NCBI RefSeq assembly: GCF_000355675.1
Contig: NC_020888.1
Location: 3,430,001 to 3,494,000 of the forward strand
DNA: 64,000 nt
Direction of reading: 5' to 3'
Source of the DNA: Thalassolituus oleivorans MIL-1
Lineage (GTDB): Bacteria > Pseudomonadota > Gammaproteobacteria > Pseudomonadales > Oceanobacteraceae
This document shows, piece after piece, positions 1-11,140 of the stretch. Position 1 is the stretch's first letter, and the number at the start of each line of letters is the position of its first letter. A model generated the notes under the pieces. That model was not told the DNA's origin and did no database searches. It saw only the letters and a list, made by a program, of their open reading frames with translations. The position numbers and the translations under genes were made by a program.

Positions 1-228
1 CGTGACCATTAGAGCGATCAATAGAAAGTTAAATGCCCACGTTCCTGTTAGCCATACCAAAGCTTTGCCAGGCTCAGGACCAAGTAAATCCCACTCTCCT
101 GTTTGAATACGAATAACTAACTGCAAAATGTAGAGTGCCGGCAGTGCTGAGAGACCAGTAATTATAAATCGACGCCAAAGTACAGGCACCGACGTTATCT
201 TATTAGAGATAGCGCTAAGAATGGACAT
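1..228 (-). CDS. msrQ: MsrQ, haem-binding membrane subunit of the MsrPQ methionine sulfoxide reductase (N-terminal part, cut by window edge)
   Basis: Only the first 76 codons lie in the window; the gene runs off its left end. The reading frame is open from an ATG at 228 preceded by GAGGAAAGG. It shows a first membrane segment (SALPALYILQLVI) and the family-typical stretch LLGPEPGKALVWLTG before the next hydrophobic segment. In the family, MsrQ is an inner-membrane b-haem protein that passes quinol-derived electrons to periplasmic MsrP for repair of oxidised methionine. It starts 49 bases after msrP on the same strand, the usual order, so the two are probably co-transcribed. Confidence 0.88.
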   Translation of the reverse strand, partial: MSILSAISNKITSVPVLWRRFIITGLSALPALYILQLVIRIQTGEWDLLGPEPGKALVWLTGTWAFNFLLIALMVT

Positions 229-277
229 ACCTTTCCTCGAGTCTTAATGGAGACAAATAACCGCTTTCTATCATGTA

Positions 278-1279
278 TTAATAGAAGCGGCGCAAGTCCA
301 TTCCACTATAGAGGCCTTCGACCTCACTGGCGTAGCCATTAAACATTTGTGTTGGTATGCGGTTGGCGCTAAACAATCCATTTGGCAAGCGCCGCTCGGA
401 AGCCTGACTCCAGCGCGGATGATCGACCTTGGGATTGACGTTGGCGTAGAAGCCGTATTCTTGTGGGGCAAGATCATTCCAAGTCGTACTAGGCATTTCT
501 TCAACAAAACGAATGGCGACGATAGACTTAATGCTTTTAAAACCGTACTTCCATGGCACGACTAAACGCAATGGTGCACCATTTTGATTGGGCAAGATTT
601 CACCATATAAGCCGACAGCCATAAGCGTTAAAGGATGCATGGCTTCATCCATACGCAAGCCTTCTTTATATGGCCAATCGATGGTTGAAAACACTGAGCG
701 CTGGCCCGGCATTTGTTCCGGATCTTCAATGGTGGTGAATTCGACATACTTAGCCGAAGATAAAGGCTTAAAACGTTTCAACAATTCAGCCAGAGGGAAG
801 CCAATCCAGGGAATCACCATTGACCAAGCTTCGACACAGCGTAAGCGATAGATACGCTCTTCTAAATCCAACGGCTTCAGAATATCTTCAAGGGTAAACT
901 GCCCCTTCACTTCGCATTCGCCGCCAATCTCTACCTTCCAGCCGTCGGTCTTAAAATCGCCGGCATACCGTGACGGATCTGTTTTACCTGTACCAAATTC
1001 ATAGAAATTATTGTACTGAGTCACGGCACTGTATGGTGAAAGCGTTTCGTCTTTACCCCAAGCGGTTTCGGACGCGGCAAGAATTTGTTTTTGCAATTCA
1101 TTTGGGCTGGATAATGCGGGTTTTCCGTCAGCCGATTGGATTGCCAACACAGGAGATGTCGCTAGCGCTGCAGCAGATGTTAAAGCCCCCGTCATAAACT
1201 TACGGCGATTAAGATAAGTCGATTTCGGCGTTATTTCAGAAGGAAGGATGTCGTTCGCTTTACGTTGCTGAATAATCAT
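278..1279 (-). CDS. msrP: MsrP, periplasmic molybdopterin protein-methionine-sulfoxide reductase catalytic subunit
   Basis: 333 residues, full length for the YedY/MsrP family. A twin-arginine signal (NRRKFM around residues 24-29, then a hydrophobic stretch ending SPVLA) directs folded export. The sulfite-oxidase-like fold follows, with the presumed molybdenum-ligating cysteine at about residue 148 (YRLRCVEAW). In the family it reduces methionine sulfoxide in periplasmic proteins with electrons from MsrQ. An AGGA Shine-Dalgarno lies upstream of the ATG. It sits between pssA and msrQ, the same order as in Pseudomonas, which supports the assignment. Confidence 0.95.
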   Translation of the reverse strand: MIIQQRKANDILPSEITPKSTYLNRRKFMTGALTSAAALATSPVLAIQSADGKPALSSPNELQKQILAASETAWGKDETLSPYSAVTQYNNFYEFGTGKTDPSRYAGDFKTDGWKVEIGGECEVKGQFTLEDILKPLDLEERIYRLRCVEAWSMVIPWIGFPLAELLKRFKPLSSAKYVEFTTIEDPEQMPGQRSVFSTIDWPYKEGLRMDEAMHPLTLMAVGLYGEILPNQNGAPLRLVVPWKYGFKSIKSIVAIRFVEEMPSTTWNDLAPQEYGFYANVNPKVDHPRWSQASERRLPNGLFSANRIPTQMFNGYASEVEGLYSGMDLRRFY

Positions 1280-1380
1280 AAGTATTCCTAAATTTAAGGC
1301 CGCTACTGCGGCCTATGATATATAGAGAGATAACTATTCAGTCGGTAGGGTTCCCTATTTCTTACAACCCAATTGCTAAA

Positions 1381-2184
1381 TTAACTGTTTCTCCGCTCTT
1401 TCAACTTCGTCCATCCCTCGTAACATGGTCCGGATAACGCATAAACAACAAAAACACCCAGTAACACTTTAGCCGGATCAATAGATACGATAACAAAGAC
1501 AAACACTACGGCGAGCATTGCGACAAATGGCACCTTACCGCGCAGATCGAGCCCTTTAAAGCTGTGATAGCGAAAGTTACTAACCATAAGCAACCCTGCA
1601 GTAGGAACGACAACCGCCATTAACCACGCGATCTCACGACCAGGCATTCCAGATTCACTAAACACCCATACGGTACCTGCAACAATAGCCGCTGCTGCTG
1701 GACTCGCTAACCCGGTGAAGAAATTCTTATCCGCTACCGCTAGCTGCGTATTGAAACGAGCAAGGCGCAATGCCGCACCTGCACAATATACAAAAGCCGC
1801 GACCCAACCGACTTTACCGAGATCTTGTAATGCCCAACTAAAAGCAACAAGCGCTGGCGCTACACCAAATGACACCATATCCGCCAAGCTATCGTACTCA
1901 GCGCCAAAATCGCTTTGGGTATTAGTTAAACGCGCAACACGTCCGTCGAGACCATCAAGAATCATCGCAACAAAAATCGCGATCGCTGCATTCTCAAAAT
2001 GACCATTCATTCCGGCGACTACGGCATAGAAGCCAGAAAACAAAGCGCCGGTAGTAAATAAATTCGGCAATAAATAAATACCTTTGCGATCCCGTTTTAC
2101 CGGCTGCAAAGGCGTTTCCGTTGTATTTTCATTACTGTCGTCGTTGTTAATCAAGGACACAACCTTATGCTCTTCGTGATTCAT
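1381..2184 (-). CDS. pssA: CDP-diacylglycerol--serine O-phosphatidyltransferase
   Basis: 267 residues. The CDP-alcohol phosphatidyltransferase signature DGxxAR(x8)Gx3Dx3D is complete at about residues 80-102 (DGRVAR, then G94, D98, D102). Several hydrophobic segments follow, as expected for an inner-membrane enzyme. It makes phosphatidylserine from CDP-diacylglycerol and serine, the precursor of phosphatidylethanolamine. The first 35 residues are polar and probably cytosolic. It lies downstream of ilvY on the same strand with a 105-base gap and upstream of msrP. Presence next to ilvC/ilvY is common in pseudomonads. This is the membrane type II enzyme, not the PLD-like E. coli PssA. Confidence 0.92.
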   Translation of the reverse strand: MNHEEHKVVSLINNDDSNENTTETPLQPVKRDRKGIYLLPNLFTTGALFSGFYAVVAGMNGHFENAAIAIFVAMILDGLDGRVARLTNTQSDFGAEYDSLADMVSFGVAPALVAFSWALQDLGKVGWVAAFVYCAGAALRLARFNTQLAVADKNFFTGLASPAAAAIVAGTVWVFSESGMPGREIAWLMAVVVPTAGLLMVSNFRYHSFKGLDLRGKVPFVAMLAVVFVFVIVSIDPAKVLLGVFVVYALSGPCYEGWTKLKERRNS

Positions 2185-2289
2185 GGAGACTCTCTCAAAT
2201 CGAGACTCATATTAAGACTAGCCACTATTATGAGCTATTAGCCGCAAAGGAGCCATCAGCCAGCCTATTTTTAGAAATAACTTGGTTCG

Positions 2290-3165
2290 CTAACGAGTTG
2301 CAGTTTGCCACAAGGCTTGCAGCAATGGTTCCTGTAATCGCTGACTTTGCGCACAAAGTCCTACTGCGAACGGCTCTAGCTCAGGCTGCACGTTCAAAAT
2401 CCGAACTCGACTCGCCATAGGACTATTATGAAGCACTAATTCAGGAACGACACCAACACCAACACCGAGCGCCACCATACTTACAATCGCCTCATTACCG
2501 GATACTTGCGCATAGATATGGGGCTTTACTCCGCGGGCATCAAACCAATGGTTCACACGGGTCCGCGCCAAACCCGACTCTGATAACACCATAGGCACCG
2601 TAGACCAATCAATCTCTGCCTGAGTAATTTGCGGCACAGTCCCGAGCGAGCGTGGCGCAATAAATAGCAGAGGTGACGGCGTAATGGTTTTAAAGGTTAG
2701 CCCTGAGGATAGCTGTTCAGGACGAGCGGCAATAACCACATCAGCGTCACCGGACTCAACCCGAGGAATCGATTCTGCCGCATCCCCCGTGTGAATACGC
2801 AAATCCACCTTAGGATAGCGCTCCCGAAAACGCGTTAATAAGTCAGCAAGGAAACTATAGCTCGCCGTTACCGAGCAATATAAGGTGATAGAACCCGTCA
2901 TATCACTGACTTCTGTATTCACGGCGGCGCGCAGAGCATCCCAAGCAGCTAACGTTTGCTCCGCGTGCTGACGAAACAATTCGCCTGCTGGGGTTAATAC
3001 CAGCGGCTGGGCATCGCGCTTAAACAAAATGGCACCTGCTTCTTGCTCCATACGCGCTAAGCGCCGACTCAAAGTTGACGGACTAGCATGCAACTGCTGA
3101 CTGGCGCGCCCGAGATTTTGCTGCGCAGCAATGCTAATAAACACCTGCAAGTCTTTGTAATCCAT
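2290..3165 (-). CDS. ilvY: LysR-family regulator IlvY, probable activator of ilvC
   Basis: 291 residues. The N-terminal winged helix-turn-helix of LysR type covers about residues 1-60 (MDYKDLQVFISIA, then ASPSTLSRRLARME). The periplasmic-binding-protein-like effector domain fills the rest. It is divergent from ilvC with 147 bases between the starts, the canonical ilvY-ilvC arrangement. In E. coli, IlvY senses acetolactate or acetohydroxybutyrate and activates ilvC. An inverted repeat in the shared intergenic region is a good operator candidate. Assignment to IlvY rather than another LysR protein rests mainly on this context. Confidence 0.88.
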   Translation of the reverse strand: MDYKDLQVFISIAAQQNLGRASQQLHASPSTLSRRLARMEQEAGAILFKRDAQPLVLTPAGELFRQHAEQTLAAWDALRAAVNTEVSDMTGSITLYCSVTASYSFLADLLTRFRERYPKVDLRIHTGDAAESIPRVESGDADVVIAARPEQLSSGLTFKTITPSPLLFIAPRSLGTVPQITQAEIDWSTVPMVLSESGLARTRVNHWFDARGVKPHIYAQVSGNEAIVSMVALGVGVGVVPELVLHNSPMASRVRILNVQPELEPFAVGLCAQSQRLQEPLLQALWQTATR

Positions 3166-3196
3166 ATTAATTCTCGGCTCGCGAATAATTGCACCT

Positions 3197-3221
3197 CACG
3201 TATTGCAAAAAATGCAACGTG
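3197..3221. promoter_or_regulatory. Candidate IlvY operator between ilvY and ilvC
   Basis: TTGCA (3203-3207), five A residues, then TGCAA (3213-3217) form a perfect inverted repeat. It is flanked by CACG on the left (3197-3200) and CGTG on the right (3218-3221), so the symmetry extends with a small bulge. Two further ACGCAA half-sites lie at 3225-3230 and 3243-3248. LysR regulators bind such interrupted dyads between divergent genes, so this is the likely IlvY site. Binding is inferred. Confidence 0.6.
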
Positions 3222-3312
3222 ATAACGCAAATATAGCATTTTACGCAACACGATTCTTCCCCTATCATTCCGCGCAAACTTGCTAAACATTCACTTATGA
3301 AGGAGATAGAGC

Positions 3313-4803
3313 ATGGGTAATAACTACTTCAACACTCTAAACCTACGCGAAAAGCTGGATCAGCTTGGTCGCTGTCGTTTTATGGACCGTTCAGAATTCG
3401 CTTCAGAAGCAGAATTCCTGAAAGGCAAAAAAATTGTCATCATCGGTTGTGGTGCTCAAGGTTTAAACCAAGGTTTGAACATGCGCGACTCTGGCTTAGA
3501 TGTTTCTTACACTCTGCGTGCTGCTGCTATCGCTGAAAAGCGTCAGTCTTGGAAAAACGCAACTGACAACGGTTTCACTGTTGGCACATACGAAGAATTG
3601 GTTCCACAAGCCGACTTGCTGGTAAACCTAACCCCAGATAAACAGCACACTGATGTTGTTACGACCGTAATGCCTATGATGAAACAAGGCGCTTGCTTAG
3701 GTTACAGCCATGGCTTCAACATCGTTGAAGAAGGCATGCAAATCCGTTCTGACCTAACCGTTGTAATGGTTGCTCCTAAGTGCCCAGGTTCAGAAGTTCG
3801 TGAAGAATATAAGCGCGGCTTCGGTGTTCCTACATTGATCGCCGTTCACCCAGAAAACGATCCAAAAGGTGAAGGCTGGGATATCGCTAAAGCATGGGCC
3901 GCGGGTACTGGCGGTCACCGCGCTGGCTGTCTGGAATCATCTTTTGTTGCTGAAGTTAAGTCTGACTTAATGGGCGAACAAACCATCCTTTGCGGCATGC
4001 TGCAAACTGGCGCCATCCTTGGCTTCGAGAAAATGGTTGAAGACGGTATCGACGAAGGCTACGCCGCTAAGTTGATCCAATACGGTTGGGAAACAGTGAC
4101 AGAAGCGCTGAAGTACGGCGGCATCACTAACATGATGGATCGGCTATCTAACCCAGCTAAAATTTTGGCCTTCGATATGGCTGAAGAACTAAAAGAATTG
4201 ATGCGTCCTTTGTTCCGCAAGCATCAAGCGGACATCATCAGCGGTGAGTTCTCTAGCACTATGATGGCTGACTGGGCGAACGATGATAAAAACCTACTCA
4301 CTTGGCGTGAAGAAACGTTAGCAACTGGCTTTGAAAAAGCGCCAGCATCTGACGTTGCTATCGACGAACAAGAATACTTCGACCACGGCATTTTATTAGT
4401 TGCCATGATCAAAGCAGGTGTTGAGCTAGCGTTTGAATCTATGGTTGAAAGCGGCATCGTTGAAGAATCTGCGTACTACGAGTCTCTGCACGAAACTCCG
4501 TTAATCGCTAACACCATCGCGCGTCGTAAACTGTACGAAATGAACGTGGTTATTTCAGACACGGCTGAATATGGTAACTACCTATTCTCTCACGCTGCAG
4601 TGCCACTGTTGCGCGAGAAGTTCATGCCGCACATCAGCACTGACGTTATCGGTAAGGGTTTGAAAAACAAATCTAACTCTGTCGACAACAAGCGCTTGAT
4701 TGAAGTGAACGAATTGATCCGTAACCACCCAGTTGAGTGGATCGGTCAAGAACTTCGTGGCTACATGACCGACATGAAAGCGATTGTAGAAGCGTCTAAC
4801 TAA
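3313..4803 (+). CDS. ilvC: Ketol-acid reductoisomerase, class II (long form)
   Basis: 496 residues, the long class II form as in E. coli (about 491 residues) rather than the short form of about 330. The Rossmann dinucleotide motif is at about residues 42-60 ([15 protein letters not shown]). The duplicated C-terminal knotted domain is present, with acidic metal ligands in both halves. It converts acetolactate or acetohydroxybutyrate to the dihydroxy acids of valine and isoleucine synthesis using NADPH. AGGAG lies 7 bases before the ATG. Codon use is strongly biased, as in highly expressed genes. It ends in a strong terminator and is divergent from ilvY. Confidence 0.98.
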   Translation: MGNNYFNTLNLREKLDQLGRCRFMDRSEFASEAEFLKGKKIVIIGCGAQGLNQGLNMRDSGLDVSYTLRAAAIAEKRQSWKNATDNGFTVGTYEELVPQADLLVNLTPDKQHTDVVTTVMPMMKQGACLGYSHGFNIVEEGMQIRSDLTVVMVAPKCPGSEVREEYKRGFGVPTLIAVHPENDPKGEGWDIAKAWAAGTGGHRAGCLESSFVAEVKSDLMGEQTILCGMLQTGAILGFEKMVEDGIDEGYAAKLIQYGWETVTEALKYGGITNMMDRLSNPAKILAFDMAEELKELMRPLFRKHQADIISGEFSSTMMADWANDDKNLLTWREETLATGFEKAPASDVAIDEQEYFDHGILLVAMIKAGVELAFESMVESGIVEESAYYESLHETPLIANTIARRKLYEMNVVISDTAEYGNYLFSHAAVPLLREKFMPHISTDVIGKGLKNKSNSVDNKRLIEVNELIRNHPVEWIGQELRGYMTDMKAIVEASN

Positions 4804-4821
4804 GACCTCCTGCATCTGCGC

Positions 4822-4855
4822 AAAAGCCCTACCGAGCAATCGGTAGGGCTTTTTT
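4822..4855. terminator. Bidirectional rho-independent terminator after ilvC
   Basis: The stem is AAAAGCCCTACCGA (4822-4835), the loop GCAA, and the return arm TCGGTAGGGCTTTT (4840-4853), followed by more T residues. A-runs on the left and T-runs on the right let it serve both ilvC (plus) and the convergent GGDEF gene (minus), whose stop is at 4881. Confidence 0.95.
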
Positions 4856-4880
4856 ATGGGTAATGCATCATCAATTGCGA

Positions 4881-6752
4881 TTAAGCAACGCGAAAACCAT
4901 TACGGCCGCTGTGCTTAACCTCATACATTGCATGATCCGCAGCACTCATTAATTCCTCCCAGCGGTCATGCCTTAACGAACCAACAGAAATACCAACGCT
5001 TGCGGTGACCGCTTCAATTTCTGGCCATTCGGTAAACTGTAAATCCTTTAAGCACTCAAATAAGCGGTGCACAAAACGCTGGGCACCATCAAGGTCACAA
5101 TCCACCAGCAATAAAGCAAATTCCTCTCCGCCTAAACGTCCCATACGATCTTGACCACGACGCAGACTACGCAATAACGCACCAAACTGACGTAACACTT
5201 CATCACCAGCCGCATGTCCAAAGTTATCGTTCACTTCTTTGAACTTATCCAGATCAATCCACAACATTGCCACCTGCGAATGCAGACCCGTTAGCTGTTT
5301 CATTTGCTCAATAAAAGCGCGCCGATTCAATAAGCCAGTAAGGGCATCAATATTCGCCAATACCTGTAACTGCGCATTGGCGTTTTGCAGAGCTTCTGCT
5401 TTGTCTTTTAAGTCTTGAGTTCGCTCACTCACTCGTATTTCAAGCTCTCTATTCGCTTGGGTTAGTTGGCGACTCAATGATTCTATTTGGCGCCGCTGCC
5501 ACACACGAAACATCAAAAAATTAATCGACTGAGCCAGTACAAACACAACTAAGCCACCATACATCCAGGGCTCACCTTGCACCTCGCGATTAACTAGCAA
5601 TACATCATGAACAACGGCCACCGCAGGGCATAGCAATCCCAATGTTAAAAACCAAGCCCCCTTGCGCTTACGCACCAGCGCCCGCAACAACCAACCACTA
5701 CCAATTAAAACGCTGGCCAAAATCAGTAAGCTAAAAATATGCAGAAGTGCAGTAAACCAAGCGATTTCAAGCGCCAAACAAAGTAACGCCGAAGCCAGAT
5801 AAGGTATGGATAAAATAACTAACGTGCGACGATGAATATCGCGCGGATAACAGCTTCGCAACCAACCAAAAAAGAACACTGGGGTTAACAGCATGGTGAT
5901 ATACACCAAGCGGATATGCCATTCCCAGGGGAAGTTAAAATCAAATAACCAATACAGTGCACCGTGCGAAGAAATACTAATTCGCAAGCCAAGCACGCAG
6001 GCAAATAGACCCAGCCACAAGCCTGCACGGTCCCGAGTATCGACAGCGAACTCAAGCAACAGCAGCAATGCCATTATCAGCATTAAACCGGCTACCACGC
6101 CCTCATAAACCAACATACGATTAAATCGTTCAGCGATATTTGAAGCCTTACCGAGTGTTAAGCTTTGCCAAGCGCCACCACTAAAATGCTTGGCGTTAGC
6201 AACCTGTAAAACCAGCGTCACCTTTCCACCAACTGACGCTGGCAATAACGCCCACTGGTCGCCGCTGTAGGCTTTTATCTCATCTAAGTTTTCTGAAACA
6301 ACCCCGCCGCTTGCTACAAGTTGGCGATTTGCAAAGAGACGAAATGCAGTAGAGATCTCAGGAATGTAGAGCCCCATGCGCTCGCGATCGGAAAGACCTG
6401 ATAACTGTAAGCGATAAGAAGCAACTCCCTGTCCCGGCATATCAGAAGAACTGCCCAGCATGCTGCTCCAACTATGGGGTAGGTGTGAGACACGCGCGAT
6501 TCCCGAATGCCATTGTTCAGGAGGAACTAGACTGCCCCAAATCAAAGACCAATCGCCATCAAGACGAATAAGATGGTTTGACCAGTCAATAGCACCCAAA
6601 TCCATATACCCATTTTCAGCCGCAAGTTGCGGAGGTGTCGCGTCCTGCCCCAATGAAACACTTGGCAGTACTAAACAAGAAAAGAGTATTAGTAATAAAA
6701 ATCGTATAAATTTGGTGCCTAACGCCTGCATATGTGCAAATTTTGAGTGCAT
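4881..6752 (-). CDS. Diguanylate cyclase with 7TMR-DISM sensor region (GGDEF)
   Basis: 623 residues. An N-terminal signal peptide (hydrophobic LLLILFSCLVLP) is followed by a periplasmic beta-rich region (about 45-195) of the 7TMR-DISMED2 type. About seven membrane helices (roughly 210-415) come next, then a coiled-coil linker (about 420-460). A GGDEF domain spans 465-620, with metal-binding Asp500 (WIDLDKF), signature GGEEF at 541-545 and an RxxD product-inhibition site at 532-535 (RGQD). It should be an active c-di-GMP synthase with feedback control, sensing an unknown, perhaps carbohydrate-like, periplasmic ligand. No clear Shine-Dalgarno marks the start, and Met8 is an alternative. It is monocistronic and divergent from dapC. 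Confidence 0.9.
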   Translation of the reverse strand: MHSKFAHMQALGTKFIRFLLLILFSCLVLPSVSLGQDATPPQLAAENGYMDLGAIDWSNHLIRLDGDWSLIWGSLVPPEQWHSGIARVSHLPHSWSSMLGSSSDMPGQGVASYRLQLSGLSDRERMGLYIPEISTAFRLFANRQLVASGGVVSENLDEIKAYSGDQWALLPASVGGKVTLVLQVANAKHFSGGAWQSLTLGKASNIAERFNRMLVYEGVVAGLMLIMALLLLLEFAVDTRDRAGLWLGLFACVLGLRISISSHGALYWLFDFNFPWEWHIRLVYITMLLTPVFFFGWLRSCYPRDIHRRTLVILSIPYLASALLCLALEIAWFTALLHIFSLLILASVLIGSGWLLRALVRKRKGAWFLTLGLLCPAVAVVHDVLLVNREVQGEPWMYGGLVVFVLAQSINFLMFRVWQRRQIESLSRQLTQANRELEIRVSERTQDLKDKAEALQNANAQLQVLANIDALTGLLNRRAFIEQMKQLTGLHSQVAMLWIDLDKFKEVNDNFGHAAGDEVLRQFGALLRSLRRGQDRMGRLGGEEFALLLVDCDLDGAQRFVHRLFECLKDLQFTEWPEIEAVTASVGISVGSLRHDRWEELMSAADHAMYEVKHSGRNGFRVA

Positions 6753-6913
6753 TATTCAAAACATCGCATCGAAAACACCGAACATACTTGCCACCATCCT
6801 TATATCAATTCCGGCCATTATAACTGGATACACTATCTACGGCGATTTCTCCCGAGCAGTCGATAAACAAGCTGGTATAATGCGGCATTTACAACAAGAA
6901 CCTCGGAAGCGGT

Positions 6914-8107
6914 ATGAATCCTGATCTAAGCAAACTCCAGCCCTATCCCTTTGAAAAACTGGCCAAGCTGAAAGGAGCGGTGACCCCGCCTTCCGATCTG
7001 GAACACATAGCTCTATCCATCGGCGAACCGAAGCATCCAGCCCCAGTGTTTGTATTGGATACTCTGCGCACTGAGCTGCAGCGCGTAGAAAATTATCCGA
7101 CCACAAAAGGTCTACCTGAACTTAACCAAGCCATCGCCAACTGGTTAACCAAGCGGTTTGATTTACAACCCGTTGATGCCGCAGGCCAAGTTATTCCGGT
7201 GAACGGAACGCGTGAAGCTATTTTTGCCTTTACTCAAGCCGCCGTTGATCGCACTAAATCGAATCCATTAGTGGTGTGCCCAAATCCGTTTTATCAAATC
7301 TACGAAGGTGCGGCGTATTTATCCGGCGCGCAACCGCACTTTTTGCCCTGCCTAGAAGAAAACGGCTTTAACCCTGATTATGCAGCTGTGCCTGCCAACG
7401 TTTGGGCTGACTGCCAAATTCTGTTTGTTTGCACCCCAGGAAATCCAACCGGAGCAACCTTATCGTTCGAGCAATTCAAAGAACTCATCGCACTGGCAGA
7501 CGAACACGATTTTATTTTAGCGAGCGACGAGTGCTACTCAGAAATCTATGTTGAAGGCCATTCAGCACCGATGGGCTTATTAGAAGCCTGCGCAAAATTA
7601 GGCCGTCACGACTTTAAACGCTGCGTCGTGTTCCACTCACTATCGAAACGTTCTAATTTACCGGGCTTACGCTCCGGTTTTATTGCCGGTGATGCCGATT
7701 TGCTCAAGCCCTTCTTGCTCTATCGTACCTACCACGGTTGTGCCATGTCGGTTCATACGCAACTTGCTAGCATTACGGCTTGGGGAGACGAACAACATGT
7801 CATCGACAATCGGACGCAATACACACAGAAATTCCGTGGCGTATTAGAAACCTTACAGCCCGTGCTCGATGTAAAACAAACCGATGCCAGCTTCTATTTA
7901 TGGCCAAAGACTTCGATTAACGAAGAAGAGTTCGCCCAGCAATTATTCGCCCAGCAAAATGTCACCGTTCTACCGGGATCTTATCTATCGCGCACTGTTG
8001 ATGGCATTAACCCCGGCGCGGGACGCATTCGTATGGCGTTAGTTGCTGAGACCAATGAATGCATTGAAGCCGCTGTTCGTATTCGTCGCTTTATTGAATC
8101 ACTATAA
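6914..8107 (+). CDS. dapC: Succinyldiaminopimelate transaminase DapC (class I PLP aminotransferase)
   Basis: 397 residues with a fold-type I aminotransferase pattern: NPTG at about 177-180, Asp205 (ASDECYSE) contacting the PLP pyridine nitrogen, and Schiff-base Lys245 (HSLSKRSN). The N-terminal stretch LQPYPFEKLAKL is characteristic of the proteobacterial DapC subgroup. It converts N-succinyl-2-amino-6-ketopimelate to succinyldiaminopimelate in lysine and peptidoglycan precursor synthesis. A sufE/csdE gene starts 12 bases downstream, recalling the dapC-dapD-csdA-csdE neighbourhood of Pseudomonas, but dapD and the desulfurase are absent here. Confidence 0.88.
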   Translation: MNPDLSKLQPYPFEKLAKLKGAVTPPSDLEHIALSIGEPKHPAPVFVLDTLRTELQRVENYPTTKGLPELNQAIANWLTKRFDLQPVDAAGQVIPVNGTREAIFAFTQAAVDRTKSNPLVVCPNPFYQIYEGAAYLSGAQPHFLPCLEENGFNPDYAAVPANVWADCQILFVCTPGNPTGATLSFEQFKELIALADEHDFILASDECYSEIYVEGHSAPMGLLEACAKLGRHDFKRCVVFHSLSKRSNLPGLRSGFIAGDADLLKPFLLYRTYHGCAMSVHTQLASITAWGDEQHVIDNRTQYTQKFRGVLETLQPVLDVKQTDASFYLWPKTSINEEEFAQQLFAQQNVTVLPGSYLSRTVDGINPGAGRIRMALVAETNECIEAAVRIRRFIESL

Positions 8108-8119
8108 CTAGGAGTCTTC

Positions 8120-8554
8120 ATGTCTATTAATGCGAATCCCTTCGGTAGCGATATCACGACCGATGACATCGTCGATACCCTCAGTTTTTTCGACGACTGG
8201 GAAGAACGCTATAAATACATCATCGACTTGGGTAAACAGCTACCCGCGATGAGAGATGAAAAGAAAACAGAAGAGTTTTTACTGCGCGGCTGCCAAAGCC
8301 AAGTATGGATCGACTATGAATTAAACGGCTCGACCATGAATATCGAAGCAGACTCAGATGCCCATATCGTTCGAGGGTTACTCGGCGTTGTGCTTGCAGC
8401 CTACAACAACAAAACGCCGGCTGAAATCCTTGCCTTTGACATTGATACTTACTTCGACAGTATCGATTTAATCAAACATCTCAGCCCCACTCGCGGTAAT
8501 GGTATCCGCGCAATGGTGCAAAAAATTAAAGATGCAGCGACACCAGCAACTTGA
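8120..8554 (+). CDS. SufE/CsdE-family cysteine desulfurase sulfur acceptor
   Basis: 144 residues, the usual length. The conserved sulfur-accepting cysteine is Cys58 in RGCQSQVW. Family members accept persulfide from SufS or CsdA and stimulate the desulfurase in iron-sulfur cluster or other sulfur-transfer pathways. It starts 12 bases after dapC with AGGAG upstream and probably shares its transcript. No cysteine desulfurase lies in the window, so SufE cannot be told from CsdE. Either would serve the local iron-sulfur enzymes such as XdhA only in a general way. Confidence 0.9.
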   Translation: MSINANPFGSDITTDDIVDTLSFFDDWEERYKYIIDLGKQLPAMRDEKKTEEFLLRGCQSQVWIDYELNGSTMNIEADSDAHIVRGLLGVVLAAYNNKTPAEILAFDIDTYFDSIDLIKHLSPTRGNGIRAMVQKIKDAATPAT

Positions 8555-8621
8555 TCACTATCGGTACTTGCTAATCTAAACTCTCGCAATTCAGACCTAA
8601 GCAACCATCAAGGATGAACTC

Positions 8622-9239
8622 ATGAAAAAATATCTAACCATTATGACCATTGCGGCTTCGGCACACTGTCACGCCGTTGACTTTAATGATGTTAAAACGC
8701 CGTTCTTTGCCATTGTTGAAGTAACAGATGGTGTCACACCTCGGGATTTTGAATTGCGCTATGACGGCGAATCTCAATCTAGTCTAAAAGGCGAAGCTCC
8801 AGCGGGAGCACCTGGCAACCTACGAATGGTCGGCAATAGCAAAGACATGACGTACTTCTTTTGGGTGGAAAATGATCCAAGAAAAGTAGTTATGACAATG
8901 GATGAAAAACAATTTGCTACCAATCTAGGTATAGATTTGTCCAGTATTAAAGAAAATTCGACAAATTTAGGAAAAAAAGAATTCATTGGGATTGAATGCA
9001 CCCACTGGCGTAAAGACATCCAAATAACACACCAAGGCAAAGAACCAACGGGTTATATAGAAGCATGTATTACCAAGGAAGGTATCCCGCTCTGGGAGAA
9101 GGATAGTGGCCGACTAGTAATGAAGGCCAAAATGCTAGAACTAGGGAAGCAAAATGAACAATGGTTTAAAGCTCCAAGTGATCACAAAGTCGTGGACATG
9201 AATGCACTTATGCAATCGCTAAAGGCCTTGCAAAAATAA
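8622..9239 (+). CDS. Small periplasmic protein, DUF4412-like
   Basis: 205 residues. A signal peptide ends near residue 18 (AHCHA before VDFND). The mature part has repeated beta-strand patterns, a GIECTHW segment and CITKEGIPLWEK, followed by WFKAPSDHKVVDM. This order resembles DUF4412-type lipoprotein or periplasmic proteins, in which a short Cys-containing turn precedes a (V/I)TKDG(I/V)PL strand. I cannot give a function. It lies 67 bases after the sufE gene on the same strand and may be co-transcribed or separate. The family match is by pattern only. Confidence 0.7.
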   Translation: MKKYLTIMTIAASAHCHAVDFNDVKTPFFAIVEVTDGVTPRDFELRYDGESQSSLKGEAPAGAPGNLRMVGNSKDMTYFFWVENDPRKVVMTMDEKQFATNLGIDLSSIKENSTNLGKKEFIGIECTHWRKDIQITHQGKEPTGYIEACITKEGIPLWEKDSGRLVMKAKMLELGKQNEQWFKAPSDHKVVDMNALMQSLKALQK

Positions 9240-9277
9240 ACCATTGGCGATGCTTACAGCCCTTCCAAAGAGCAGTA

Positions 9278-9305
9278 TCAGCCAAGGCTTAGTGCGCTTG
9301 GCTGA
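9278..9305. terminator. Hairpin between the periplasmic protein gene and the cholesterol oxidase gene
   Basis: TCAGCCAAG (9278-9286) and CTTGGCTGA (9297-9305) form a perfect 9-bp stem with a 10-base loop between two convergent genes. No U-run follows on either strand, so it may be a weak or factor-assisted terminator, or stabilise a 3' end. Confidence 0.4.
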
Positions 9306-9350
9306 CGCAGGGGTTAAAACATTGAAACTTAGCTAACGTGACTTTTTTGC

Positions 9351-11060
<1,710 letters not shown>

Positions 11061-11140
11061 TCACAAATACCAGAATGGCCATATTGAGCCAGTATGTAAG
11101 CATTAGAAGCTGGACTGGAGTTAGCTGTTATAGAATAAGG

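Noticed and set aside
6460-6924. 154-codon plus-strand frame opposite the GGDEF gene
   Set aside because: It is antisense to the signal and sensor part of a clear gene, has no ribosome site or family pattern.
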